Assembly: GCA_023374025.1 (NCBI GenBank)
Contig: SIJG01000189.1
Span: forward strand, 81,735-145,734
DNA: 64,000 bases
Direction of reading: 5' to 3'
Source of the DNA: Heterodera schachtii
Lineage: Eukaryota; Nematoda; Chromadorea; Rhabditida; Heteroderidae
The notes under the pieces were generated by a model that was given only the letters and a program-made list of their open reading frames with translations, did not search any database and was not told where the DNA came from. Position numbers and translations under genes: made by a program. This document shows positions 43,697 to 54,455 of this stretch, piece by piece (position 1 is the first letter of the stretch; every line of letters starts with the position of its first letter).

Positions 43697-44578
43697 TTCG
43701 TACCAGTGGATATGCAAAAAAAATTGCATTTATACTATTATTTTTTATCTAAGAAATTACTAGGGCTGGGAATTTAAGTCAAATGACTTTTTTTTCGCTA
43801 ACTCTAAATGGAGGAGTTTGACTTTTTGAGGCAAAATTTGATTTTAGTGAAGAACATGCCGAAAAATACAAAGAAAATTCCAAAAAATAATATTCGATCG
43901 ATAAAAATACAATGAAACCTGGCTGAATTTTTCTTAATTGTTGGAAGAATCTTAATGTTTTGACAATTTAGCTTTTATTAACTACAAAATGAACCAGCCA
44001 ATGTCAATCCCGAGAACATTGACAATTTTCTCGCCGGTATTTCCCGAAACTATGAGATGCGACCTTATTTTATCCCGGAATTTTGTTATTTTTGTTAAAT
44101 TTATGAATTTTCTACATTATATTTTATGAATGGGATTCTTAAGTTATTCAAATCAAATCTGACGCTTGTACAAGAACTCGTACGAAAACGTCCCCGGTAC
44201 GAAAACGGCGGTACGAAAACGTCCACGGTACGAAAACGGCGGTACGAAAACGGCGGTACGAAAATGGCGGTACGAAAACGACCCTGACCGCCTCCCACCC
44301 GCCGCGGCGCCGCATAGACAGACAGGCAGACAGTAGTGCACTATCTCCCTCCTTCTCTTATCTAACTACCACAGCATGGGAAGAGAAATCTTTTCCCTTC
44401 CAACTATTTCTTTTGCTTTTTCTTTTTCAATACTATTTCTTTTGCATTATTCTTTTTCTTAAACTATTTCTTTTTATCTCTTTTTCTATGCAATCTCTCC
44501 CCACAGCAAATCAACTCAACGCCAAACGCAACATTCAAACCATGGCAGATACAAACACCAAACTTTATTATATAGGAT
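43697..44578. other. Spacer of the large inverted repeat
   Basis: 882 bp with no gene. It holds a 14-15-bp tandem repeat (unit GGTACGAAAACGGC, about seven copies, 44181-44281), a CAGACAGACAGGCAGACAG run, and a long CTTTTTC-rich tract up to about 44500. The live lrr-1 promoter must be in this spacer or in the short stretch after it. Confidence 0.6.
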
Positions 44579-47500
44579 AGGATTCATTTCCATTTTTTTC
44601 ATTTAAAAACTTGAGGAGTGTTCAAAAATGGTGACCCGTTTAAAATGTGTGTTCCGAGTGGAAAACGACGGGAAGGCCATGGGACGTTCAGCAAATGGTG
44701 CGCAACAAATTAATCCGTCCATCTTTTCCCCTCTTTTATACCCCCCCCCCCTCTCATTTTCTCCATAGGTTTTGTTGCATTCGGATGCGAGCGCAAAGGG
44801 ATGGGCGATGAGGAAAATGGTGGCAAAGTGCTTTATCTGCTGCTGACCACTCGGCTGAACAAAGGACATCCACGCAAAATTAAGGTGGCACCCGTTTGAT
44901 CCGACCTTCGAGTTTTCCTGTATGGCTCAGTGGTTTTTGGAAGATTGTAAAGGGAAAGGGGATGGTGGTTCGAGTCCGCTCCACGACATTAATATTATTG
45001 TGAAATTATTTTTAAAGATTTTTGTCAACCCTTGGTAACAATCTTGTTATCACTTGAAAACGCTTGGGAAGGAGTCTGATTGTGAGCAAATTTTAAACAA
45101 TTCGATTTTTATGTGTTTTTTAGTTGAGCCATTTCTACCGACTGTTTGACAAAATGAAGCGCAATGGGTTGGCAACCATTCAATTTGCTGACCCGAACTT
45201 GATAGTTTACGTGTCACAGGTGTGTCTTACAAAAAACAACCCAAACAATGAGAGTAGCCCAAGTTAAAACCGCCCGGCTCTTATGCAATTTAACCCCCAT
45301 AAAAAAATTTTTGGCTCTAAAGTCGTGAAAGCGTGTTTATAGGTGTTTTCTGGGTCGAAATTTTTGACTTTTTGTTCGAATTTGGGACCGTGACTCGAAG
45401 TTGGCCAAAATGAGTTTCAGATACGTGATCAGCGATCCAGAAAACCTATATATTTATATGTTTTTTGTTTGAAAGTGAAAAAAATGTAAAAAAAAATTTA
45501 TGTGGCTTAAACAGCATAAGAGCCACCACTCTTTTTATGGCATTTTCTTGCTTTTAGGCAGACCCTAAAGCACTTTGCCAGTTTTTGCTGCATTTGAACG
45601 GCTTGTTACGGCATGCCGTAGATGCCAACATTAGCTGTTCCGCCCCGTCATGTTCATCTCCCACCAATGTGCCGTCGTCGCCAAAGTCGCCGCCGCCAAT
45701 CGCAACAGTTTCAACTGTCCATCGCCAATGCATTTCGGCAATTACGTCAGCGAAACCGACCAAAATTTGCATTCAATCGCGACAGGAATACCAGTCGATG
45801 ATCAGACAAGGCGAGCGACTTAATTTTTTTTTTTAATTTTTCGAGCATTCCCCTCAATTCTGCATTAAAACCCAAAATTTTGCCATTTGTGTCGAAAAAT
45901 CTTCTAACAACTGAAAACTTTCATTCAAAATTTTTCCTGTTATAAATTTTAAAAATTATAGGCAAGGCGAAAAAAAATTTTTTTCCCATTTGTGTCGAAT
46001 GGCGGTACAATTTTTGAAATTATTTACGAATTTTTTTCAAAAAAGATTAGAAAATTTTTTATGTTTTTTTGCTATAATTCTTCAAATTTACTAAGCAAGG
46101 CGAAAAATATAAATAGAACTTATTTTAGCTCATAGAAAAAATGAGCATTCCGTTTTTTGCTTTTTCCAATTAATGAAATACCGTTTTAACGAAATTTGTT
46201 ACTAAAATGCATTTCCCCCACCCTTCCCCTAATTGCGGTCCGATTTCATTAATTATATGCTTTTACAGCTTCATCAGCCAATCTCCAACGCCTCGACATT
46301 GTCGGGATTGGCTTTCGTGCCGTGGACATCCGTTGGTTTGGCATGCGCCGTTTGCAACAACTTTCGTTGGCTGCCAACAAATTGGGCTCGGTCGAATGGT
46401 GCACAGAACGCAATTGGCGCCTGTTTTGTGCAATTTCAAAGCTGGAACAGCTGAACACGTTGGACTTGAGCCAAAACGAATTTAAACATTTTCCGGTAAG
46501 AAATGATTTTTTTTTATTTCGTGAAATTTTTCTTTCCAGAAAGAGCAAAATTTGGAATAATGGATTAATTTCCTTCCCCTTAGTTCTCCAGGGTTTTTGT
46601 AAAAACCCTGCGGCGGAGAGTAAAAAAAAACAGGAATTTGTAGTCGTTTTTTTGCAAAAAAGGGCGCCGCCTGGGGAAAATTTTTTTGGGTGTGATTTGT
46701 TAGCAGATTTTCATCAAAAATGGCCAATTTTTTGCGATTTTGAGACATTTTTTAAAAGAAAATTTAGGATTTATGGGGTTCGTTTCGGTGCAGATTCGTG
46801 CCGCTTGAAGAAAAATTGAGAGTTTTGTCATGTTCTTAGCAAATTTTCATAAAAAATTGCTATTAAATTCTTTAAAACTTGCCATTTTTTTAGAATAATT
46901 CAAATTGTCAGGAAATGTTCATCGATGCTCTTCCGGTGTCAATTGTCAGCATAAATCTTGCTTCAAATCATCTTGTTCGGCTGACAAATCGAATTTGTCG
47001 ACTCCAGCAACTCGGCACACTTCGGTTGGACCATAACCCTTTCGAGGAACTGCCTGAGGATGTGAGTATACAGGGGAAAAAACGGGAGAAGCCTAATTTG
47101 TAGGACTTTCTTTGCTCTTCGCACCGATTTTTTTTTTTTTTTTTGTTGTAATTTCATAACAGATTTTCACCCAAAAAATGCCAAATTTTTGAAATTTTGA
47201 GCATTTTACGAACATTTTTTTACATTTTAAAGGGCTTTTTTTGCGGTACGTCTTTCAAAGAACTTTTTTTTTGGGGGTGGGGTCCGGGAATTTTTTTTTT
47301 TTTTGTAATTTAATGCGAACATTTTGATGCCTTTTGCGGGCGAAATGGTGGGGAGGGTTCGAATGCAGCAGATGCCGCCGGTGCAAACTTGAAATTTTAA
47401 AGAAAATCATTAAAAAAATTTGAAAAGTTCGCCCATTTTTGCCATGGTTGTTGGATGGGTCTCAAAGTTTAGGCCCAAAAGACAAAATTCAGAGACATTT

Positions 47501-48092
47501 AATATTTCAATTTTCAAAATTCTTTTTTTTCAGCTCTGTCTGATCAACTCGTTGTGTCATCTGTCGCTGGTCGGGCTCAATCGGCTCCAATTTCTTCCCC
47601 CGTCTCTTTGTGTCGTCAAATTTTCTGCGCCACGGTTCAATTTGTTGGACATTTCTGGCAATGAACAAGCGCCGTTCATCACCGGGCACGGCACTGCTCA
47701 CAATCAACATTCGGTTGACAATGCTGCCACCACCTCTTCGACAGTTGTTTCTGTTACTGCTCCGCCGGCACTTTGTGATTTTGCTGCTGCCGCAGTGCTG
47801 AACAATAAGTGAGAAAGTGGGAACGGACAACGACGGGTGTACTTCATTTCACTCCTTGTCGTATCCCCCCCCCCCGAAAATTTAAAAAAATTTTTTGAAA
47901 AAAAATTAGTAGTTCAAAAAAAATCGCTGAAAAGTTTTAAAAATTATTTCTTGAAATTTTCTTACTAAGAAATTTCCTATGATTTGTTTTTTTTTGGAAA
48001 ATGTTTTATTTATTTTTTAATTTTTCGGGTGGAAAACGGACTGCTTCCACAACGACTGTCCTGGGATATCCGCTTTATCTCTTTTAACCGAC
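44579..48092. repeat. Right arm of the 3.5-kb inverted repeat
   Basis: Contains lrr-1 exons 1-7 and most of intron 7. The arm ends 90 bp before exon 8, so the terminal exon is unique to the live gene. Confidence 0.93.
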
Positions 48093-48468
48093 CTTCGTGT
48101 TTTTTTTTTTGTCTTTAAACGACCGAGTTTTTCTAAATTCATAAAAGGCTCTGCAAATAATCATTTTTTCTCTAAATTCCAGGAAATTGCTCTGTCCGGG
48201 CTCGTATCTTTTGCGTCCGTCGGTCGCCGACTGTTTGCCCACTTTCGTTGGTCGTTCAATGCGCCAATGGCTTCGTCGGTGTGCCCATTGTCACCAGCTA
48301 TTCACTGTTTCATCGTTGCACTGCTCCACCGCCGACGATGGCACTTTTGCTCATGCCATCAAAGAACAGTTTAAACCTGTTGATTTACGGCGTTGTGCCA
48401 TTTCTTTCTACGGAGAACATGCGTGGGCATTTTGCCGCGTTCAATTGTGTAAACAATGCATTCGATGA
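44628..48468 (+). CDS. lrr-1: Leucine-rich repeat protein 1 (LRR1/PPIL5 homologue)
   Basis: Exons 44628-44697, 44769-44884, 45124-45219, 45558-45810, 46269-46495, 46912-47061, 47534-47808 and 48183-48468 join in frame to 490 residues. Family knowledge: LRR1 is the CUL2 ubiquitin-ligase receptor that drives unloading of the replicative helicase. The N-terminal part (VLYLLLTTRLNKG, HFYRLFDKMKRNGLATIQF) matches the LRR1 N-domain. Exon 4 ends with KICIQSRQEYQ, like KMVITSKKDYP. LRRs span about residues 179-390 (LQRLDIVG, LQQLSLAANKL, LNTLDLSQNEF, LGTLRLDHNPFEELP, FNLLDISGN). The C-terminal domain has CAHC and CKQC. Exon 4 needs a GC donor (CAAG|GCGAGC). Intron 1 holds the poly-C tract. It lies 270 bp upstream of WDR83 on the same strand. 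Confidence 0.88.
44916..44987 (+). other. tRNA-like A/B box pair in lrr-1 intron 2
   Basis: TGGCTCAGTGG (44923-44933) matches the A-box consensus exactly and GGTTCGAGTCC (44967-44977) the B box, 33 bases apart. The T stem can pair, but the 7-nt acceptor strands cannot. The pair is kept in P3 and P4. It is probably a decayed tRNA or SINE head. Confidence 0.6.
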
Positions 48469-48737
48469 AGACATTTATTTTTTCTATTTTTCATTTCTTT
48501 GGTTTAATTTTTTTTTGTATATTTCATTATTTTTGTTTTTGATAAAATCCTTTGGTACATATACATATTTTCACACAGATTCAATTAGCAACGTTATGAA
48601 ACGTCAAATCTTTTTTTTTATTTAATTTTTCCCTAAAAACCCATTAATCCTTAATTGCTTGCGTGCCAAGTTTTGTGTAGCATAAATGTCGAAATTCAAT
48701 TAAAATTTTAAAAACTTAATTTTTAAGTAATAAAATA
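48469..48737. other. Spacer between lrr-1 and WDR83
   Basis: 269 bp, AT-rich. An acceptor-like TTTTTAAG ends about ten bases before the WDR83 ATG. The short distance and same strand would allow a nematode operon, but no SL2 or polyadenylation signal is clear. Confidence 0.4.
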
Positions 48738-51700
48738 ATGGCTTCTCCCACTGTCCCTGTTATTTCTGTTGATTTGCCCTCCAAACTTGTCCAATGTTTT
48801 GATTGTCGTCAGGGCGCAATTCGCGCCGTTCGCTTCAACGGTAAGCGGAATTGGTTACTGTAACTGTCGCCAAATGTCGTTCTTTTCGTCACCATTTTTA
48901 CCCTCATTTTTAAGCGTTAATTTCCTTTTTAATTACAGTTGACGGCAATTACTGTATGACAGCCGGCAGCGATAAGTCCGTCAAGTACGAATTGTGAACT
49001 GTATTAAATCTACAATCCAAAAAATCAATTGGAGTGGGTTTTGGAAACGGATTAGCAAGGCGTTGGTGCTTTATTCGGACATTGGTCCATATGCCATGGC
49101 ATTTTTTCATTCAATCAGTCCATATGCCATGACATTTTTCTGCCCTGGCACTTTTTTCATTCAATCGGTCCATATGCCATGACATTTTTCTAACATGGCA
49201 CTTTTCATTCAATTGGACCGTATGCCCTGGCACTTTTTTCATTCACTTGGTCCATGTGCCATAGGGCTTTTTTCATTCAATTTTTCCATGTGCCATGGCA
49301 ATTCAATCGGTCCATTTTTGTCCCCAAAAGGCTGTGGAACCCATACCGTCGTGTCCATTTGAAAACGTACAGCGGCCTGGGCCAAGAAGTGCTGGACGTG
49401 GCCGGCTCGAGTGACAATTCGTTGATTTTGGCCGGCGGACGTGACAAACAGCCGACCGTGTTCGATGTTGAGTCGGGCAAAATGGTGAAACGGTGGCAAA
49501 GCCACGGGGGCGCAGTCAATGCGGTCGGTGGACAAAAGAAATGGCTCAAAAATTTGATTTTCCTAATTGGGTTAAATAGAACAAGCTGATCACAAATTTG
49601 GCATTATTTTTTCAAAAATTCCCAATTCGCAAATTATATATTCGAGTGGAACATTTTCAAAAATATATTATAATTGACTCATCAAATTAATTTTTTAGGT
49701 TCCCACAACTTGGGGAAGGTCATAATATTGTGTATTTCTGAAGCCACATATTTATGTGTTATAAATAATGAATTCGGAATTTTTAAAATATATTTAATAC
49801 ATTTAGTTTTTGCCTAAATATTTTAGTTAATTAAAAGGGAAAAAATGTTAAAAATATGCCTAATTTTTTTTTCGGCTTCGGAGTGCCTTTTTTTTTGCTC
49901 TTTGACCTCATTTTTTCGCCGCGAGATTTTGTATAGAATTTTAAACCTGGCACATCTCTGTCATAGAATGGGGTTAAATTGGCAAAATGATTTTTTCCGT
50001 AATATTTTACACACATTCCTTTCCTTTCCATCTTTTAGGTCGCATTCAATGAGGATTCGTCCGTCGCCATTTCGGCACGATTTACAGCATTTTTTTTGCC
50101 AGTTTTAATTGAATGTGTTTAAGGCCGGTCAAGATGGTTTGGTGTGTTGCCATGATGTGCGCTCGCGGGGACCACCCATTCAGGTGGAGGCCGTGTGCTG
50201 CTGATGGGATAAATGTGCATTTCGGGCTTTAACTTCCTTGCTTGTGCTAAACTGACACGAGATTCTCGACTTCAGTCCCGGGCTTAATTCGCGGTTTCGA
50301 GTCATGGAACATTTCGAAATTTGACATGAGGCATTGCTCAAAAATTAAACTTGGCCACAAACAAAATTTCTCCAAATTTTAAAATTTACCAGATTAATAT
50401 TTTTTCTATTTCGGACGTGGGCGCTGCACTCAAAACTCCGCCGCCGAAACTCCGCCGAGTCAAAAAATTTTCAAGAAAAAAAATCTTATTGCTAGAAAAA
50501 AATTTTCTTAGAAAATTCGAAGAAAGAAATACTTTCAAAAATTTTTCCAACGTTTTTTTTTTGCAACAACAGTAATTCATCATTAATTTTTTTTTTTAAA
50601 TCGCTGGAAAATTTTTTAAAACATTATTTCCTTCGAATTTCTAAGAAAAATAAGATTTTTTTCTTGAAAAATTCCATTTGAATTTTTTCTTGGCGGAGTT
50701 TCGGCAGCGGAGTTTTAAAAAAAAATTTTAACTTAAAAACTTCAAAAAATTCTCTATGAAATGATTCGGAGCCAATCATTCATTCCCCACACCCAAGAAT
50801 TTAAAAGGAAGAAAATTCTTTAAATAAAAAAAAAGTTTGCTAGTTGTTTGCTGCTGTTGCAGGTGTTGGACGAGGCTCGGGACGGTGTGCTGTGTTTGGA
50901 TGCGAATGCGTCCGAAATTGTCACCGGTTCGGCCGATGGCAATGTTCGGCTGTACGACCTGCGGGAGGGCCGACTTTTCATTGACTACATGAAGGATTCG
51001 GTGCGTGCCTTTTTTCCGGGGACGGGACTAAATTTAGCCGGCTGAAATTTCACTAAGACAAAATTTCGCCGCAAAAAAAAGTAAACTTAGAAATTTTTTA
51101 AGAAAAAAAATCTTAGAATTTTTTATAAGAAAATTTCAAAAAAAATTTAAAAAAATTTTTTAACGTGTTTTTCTTGAAATTATTGATGATGAATAAATAA
51201 GTTTTTTGGAAATTTTTTCCAAAAAGTCGCTAAAAAAAATTTCTAAAATTTTTCCTTCAGAATTTTTATAACAAAAAAATTTTCTAAAAAATTTTCTTGA
51301 ATTTTAAATTTGATGCTTTCTCTCTGCTTTTGTCAGGTGATCAGTGTGCATTTGACGGCGGACAACCAATGCGTTTTGGTCGCTTCTATGGGCGGCATAA
51401 TTCGGCTTATTGAAAAAACGAATGGACAGCTTTTGGCTGAGTAAGTGAGTTGCACGCCATGTTGCTGGATTAGACTGATAACATTTTCGTGCGCCAAAGT
51501 TGTGTTTTAACGTCTCAAAGTTAAAAGGGTACAAGGATGGTGCCGTCGCCGTAAAATGGTGACAAAATCTCTCAAAAAACGCCAAGGAACTTTAAAACAA
51601 TCAGAATTCTCTGAATTTCTTTCTGTTTGTGACGGACTCGCTCAGTTGGGCGCCGGCACGTTTGGACGCCAGCACTTTTCTGGCTATAGCTTTTTTCATT

Positions 51701-52413
51701 GTCAACCAAATCCAATATAGTTGGTATCATTAGAAAGCCCTAAGTGTCTTCTAGCAGTCTGCAAAATTCTGAAAAATTTCGTTGAGGTTCAAAAAAGTTA
51801 TTGCCTGAAGAATTCAAAAAACCAAATTTTCCAACCTTTTTGGCCATAAATTTGTTCAAAATTGACAAAAATTTTTTGGAATTTTTGCAGGCTATTAGAG
51901 CATCTGAAAAGCTCTCGAATGGTACCAAGATTGTTAGATTTGGATAACAAATAAAAAAGTTATAGTGGAAAAACGTGTGCTGGCGCCCAACCGTGCGCGC
52001 CCAACTGAGGTAAACCGGTTTGTGAGGCAATTTGGCAGTTCTCGAGACCCTCGGCCACATTTCTTATCACTCTGTACAGCTATTCCGGCCATCGAAATTC
52101 GGATTATCGCACTGAGGCCGGCATTTTGGCTTCCAACAATGAAGTGGTCAGCGGATCGGAAGACGGCCGTGTGTACATATGGGACATTGTGGAATCCAAA
52201 CTTTTGACACGACTTGAGCACCCGGACGGTGCCAAATTTGTACGTTTATAAGTTTTAAGAATTTGTCGACGATATTAATCTTTTCTAATCCACGCAAAGG
52301 TGAATTCGCTGTCCACACATCCCTCCAAACAATGCCTTTTGTCAGTGGCACGCGAAAAATTGTATTTGTGGCAAAGTCCGGCAACGGGGGATGATGAAAT
52401 GGACGTCGGATGA
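48738..52413 (+). CDS. WDR83: WD40 protein WDR83/MORG1 homologue
   Basis: Nine exons (48738-48840, 48939-48984, 49331-49523, 50039-50074, 50124-50183, 50863-51000, 51337-51440, 52080-52239, 52300-52413) give 317 residues with every phase matching. Human WDR83 is about 315. The family scaffolds MAPK signalling and associates with the spliceosome. Repeats are clear: GAIRAVRFN, TAGSDKSVKLWNP, YSGLGQEVLDVAGSSDNSL, VFDVESGK, VLDEARDGV (near-invariant in the family), VTGSADGNVRLYDLREG, VSGSEDGRVYIWDI and LYLWQSP. The 50075-50123 intron has GC-AG ends. Intron 2 holds a minisatellite, intron 7 a MITE. Confidence 0.93.
49080..49320 (+). repeat. Minisatellite in WDR83 intron 2
   Basis: Five to seven degenerate units built on TTTTTCATTCAATCGGTCCA followed by TATGCCATG, 35-55 bp apart, reaching up to the acceptor at 49330. 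Confidence 0.75.
51640..52010. mobile_element. MITE in WDR83 intron 7
   Basis: About 35-bp inverted ends, CTCAGTTGGGCGC... at 51640 and ...GCGCCCAACTGAG at 52010, imperfect further in. The interior resembles other repeats here (TTGGTATCATTAGAAAGCCC). No clear target duplication. Confidence 0.65.
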
Positions 52414-54455
52414 ACTCAATGCTGTCCTTTTTAATGATCATTACTTTTTATTTCTAATTACTTTCATTGCTCATTAAAAACATGAGACCGAGTAATTGTT
52501 TATTCCATTTCGAACTCCAATACCATGAAAACAGATTTAAAAAAGCTTAAATCTGGCACAATGTTAGGAATTGGCCAAAACTAGAGACAAATTTTGACTT
52601 CCAAGAAATTCTAAATTTAAAGAAAAAAACAACTAGGTTTTAAGTTTATTCTGAATTCATAAATAAAAACACTAGCAAACTTCTAATTACATTTAAATTT
52701 ATAAAAATTTTGAAAGATAGCGCAGAGTAAAGCTTTATTTATAATTAATTTTTGTTCTAATTGCAATTAATTGTACAATTGACAAATGTTTTCCCCTTAA
52801 TCATTGAACGCTTTTTCGCCATATTCTCCCATTAAACTTTCCTCTCATTTGGGGAATGGGACAAATTAAAATGTGTCAAGATTGGATGGTCCCCCTGCGC
52901 CACAAGAGTTTAGTGTAATTGCCTAATTGGACGAAAATAATGATCGCAGCATCAGAGTTCATCAAATTGTTCGAACAATTTATTGACAGCAATGCGCACC
53001 GTTGGCGAGAGGAAAGAGAGAGAGAGAAAAAGGGAACAATTATTGGGGGGGGGGGGGGGTAATTAGCACTAATGAGAAAAGGAAAGGGCCGCCAACACAA
53101 TGAAAGATCGACCACCATTTTATGGTTTCGAGCGGGAGGAATGATTGGGCGGGAAAAGTGAGTGATTAGACCATGGGACAGCGAAAGTCTTGTGCCCCCG
53201 GGGGTTGCGCAAAAATGGAAGAAAGAAAACAATGCGCAGCGAAAAGAACGAAAATGGCGGAAAAGAGGCCAAATTTTGGTTTCTCTCCGTCGCCATTTTT
53301 TCACATTTTGTTTGATCGGTTGGCCGAAACGATCGAACAAAACAAAATTAGTCAGAAAACATTCCAATCGCTCGTTCCATTCAGTTTTTGTTTTCTTCAA
53401 CAAATTCCGTAACCCAATCAAATATTCTATTAACATCTCCATAAGAATGGCAATTTAAGAGATAAGGCAAAATTTTCCAAATTTAAATTGATTTCTAACA
53501 ATTGCCGTAAGAGAAAATGTTGATGTTTTATTTCTTTTGTACAATCCTTTATTTTTTAATTTATTATAATATTAAATAAATATTTCTTCAATAAAAAAAC
53601 ATTAATTTTTTAAATTTAATAATGCTTTATTTTTCAATTAAATTATGCTTTTTGTGGAAACTCTCAAATAAAATAATTTGTCATTTAGGATGAGTTTATA
53701 TGGCCCGATTAAAAGCAAAAGAAGGAGAAGGACCCTTTATGATTGCAATTAAAAAGTTTTTAAAATAATCATGGTAGCTAAATTAAATTATTATTTTTTT
53801 TCAAAATTTTCTCATGGCAATTTTGTGGAAATTCTTTTTAACAAATAAAATAAAACCCAATTTTTCTGAGGCGCTTATGTCACGGCCGACAAAAAAGAAA
53901 AATAGCGCAACAAAAATGAATATTTTCTGATTAAAAATTGATTTACTTATAAATTATTAAGGAAAAAATTAATAAGCAATTTAATTTTTTGAGTAATTTT
54001 GTCAAAAATTTCATTTGGGAGAATTTTAAACTCCTAACCCCAACATTTCCCAGTCTCGATGTCGTGGGTTTAAATTCTCGTTTTAACTACACATTAAAAC
54101 CCTGGCAAAAAGCATATCAACATTAATTCGATTTTGGTCGCTTTTCGAAAAACTTAACTGGGTAATTTTGATACCACAGGAAAGAGGAGAGTTTAAATAT
54201 CAATTTTTTAAAGATATGTACAATAATTATTTTTAATTTTAAATTAATTAAAATGATTCCGGCATATCATTGATCATACGAAAAATCATACGCGACGTAT
54301 GAATGATCATCACATCTCTGATGTGATGACAATCACATCGGAGATGTGTTGCAGCAGTTATGAGACAAATAAATAGGCCCCAGAAAAAATGAAAATTTAT
54401 ACATGTCACCTATAATGTTATATTTCAAATATTTTAAAAATTAGATTTAAAAGAT
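52414..54455. other. Intergenic, 2 kb, no gene seen
   Basis: AT-rich. A 189-residue open frame at 52876-53442 on the minus strand spans a G17 run and a GA-repeat and has no recognisable domain. G17 lies at 53045-53061. Three small hairpins cluster at 54287-54348. Confidence 0.5.
54287..54348. other. Cluster of three triloop hairpins
   Basis: CATACG-CGA-CGTATG (54287-54301), CATCACATC-TCT-GATGTGATG (54308-54328), CACATC-GGA-GATGTG (54334-54348). All have three-base loops, with TGATCA palindromes just before. Confidence 0.75.

Noticed and set aside
44916..44987. Functional tRNA gene
   Set aside because: A and B boxes are perfect but the acceptor strands do not pair, and the same sequence sits in dead copies.
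40186..48092. Inverted repeat as a pure assembly artefact
   Set aside because: The arms differ by substitutions, a frame-breaking base in exon 3 and a different exon 8 side, so they are not one sequence written twice. A mis-join of haplotypes is not fully excluded.
52876..53442. 189-residue minus-strand ORF
   Set aside because: Spans a G17 run and a GA repeat. No domain, no splice context.
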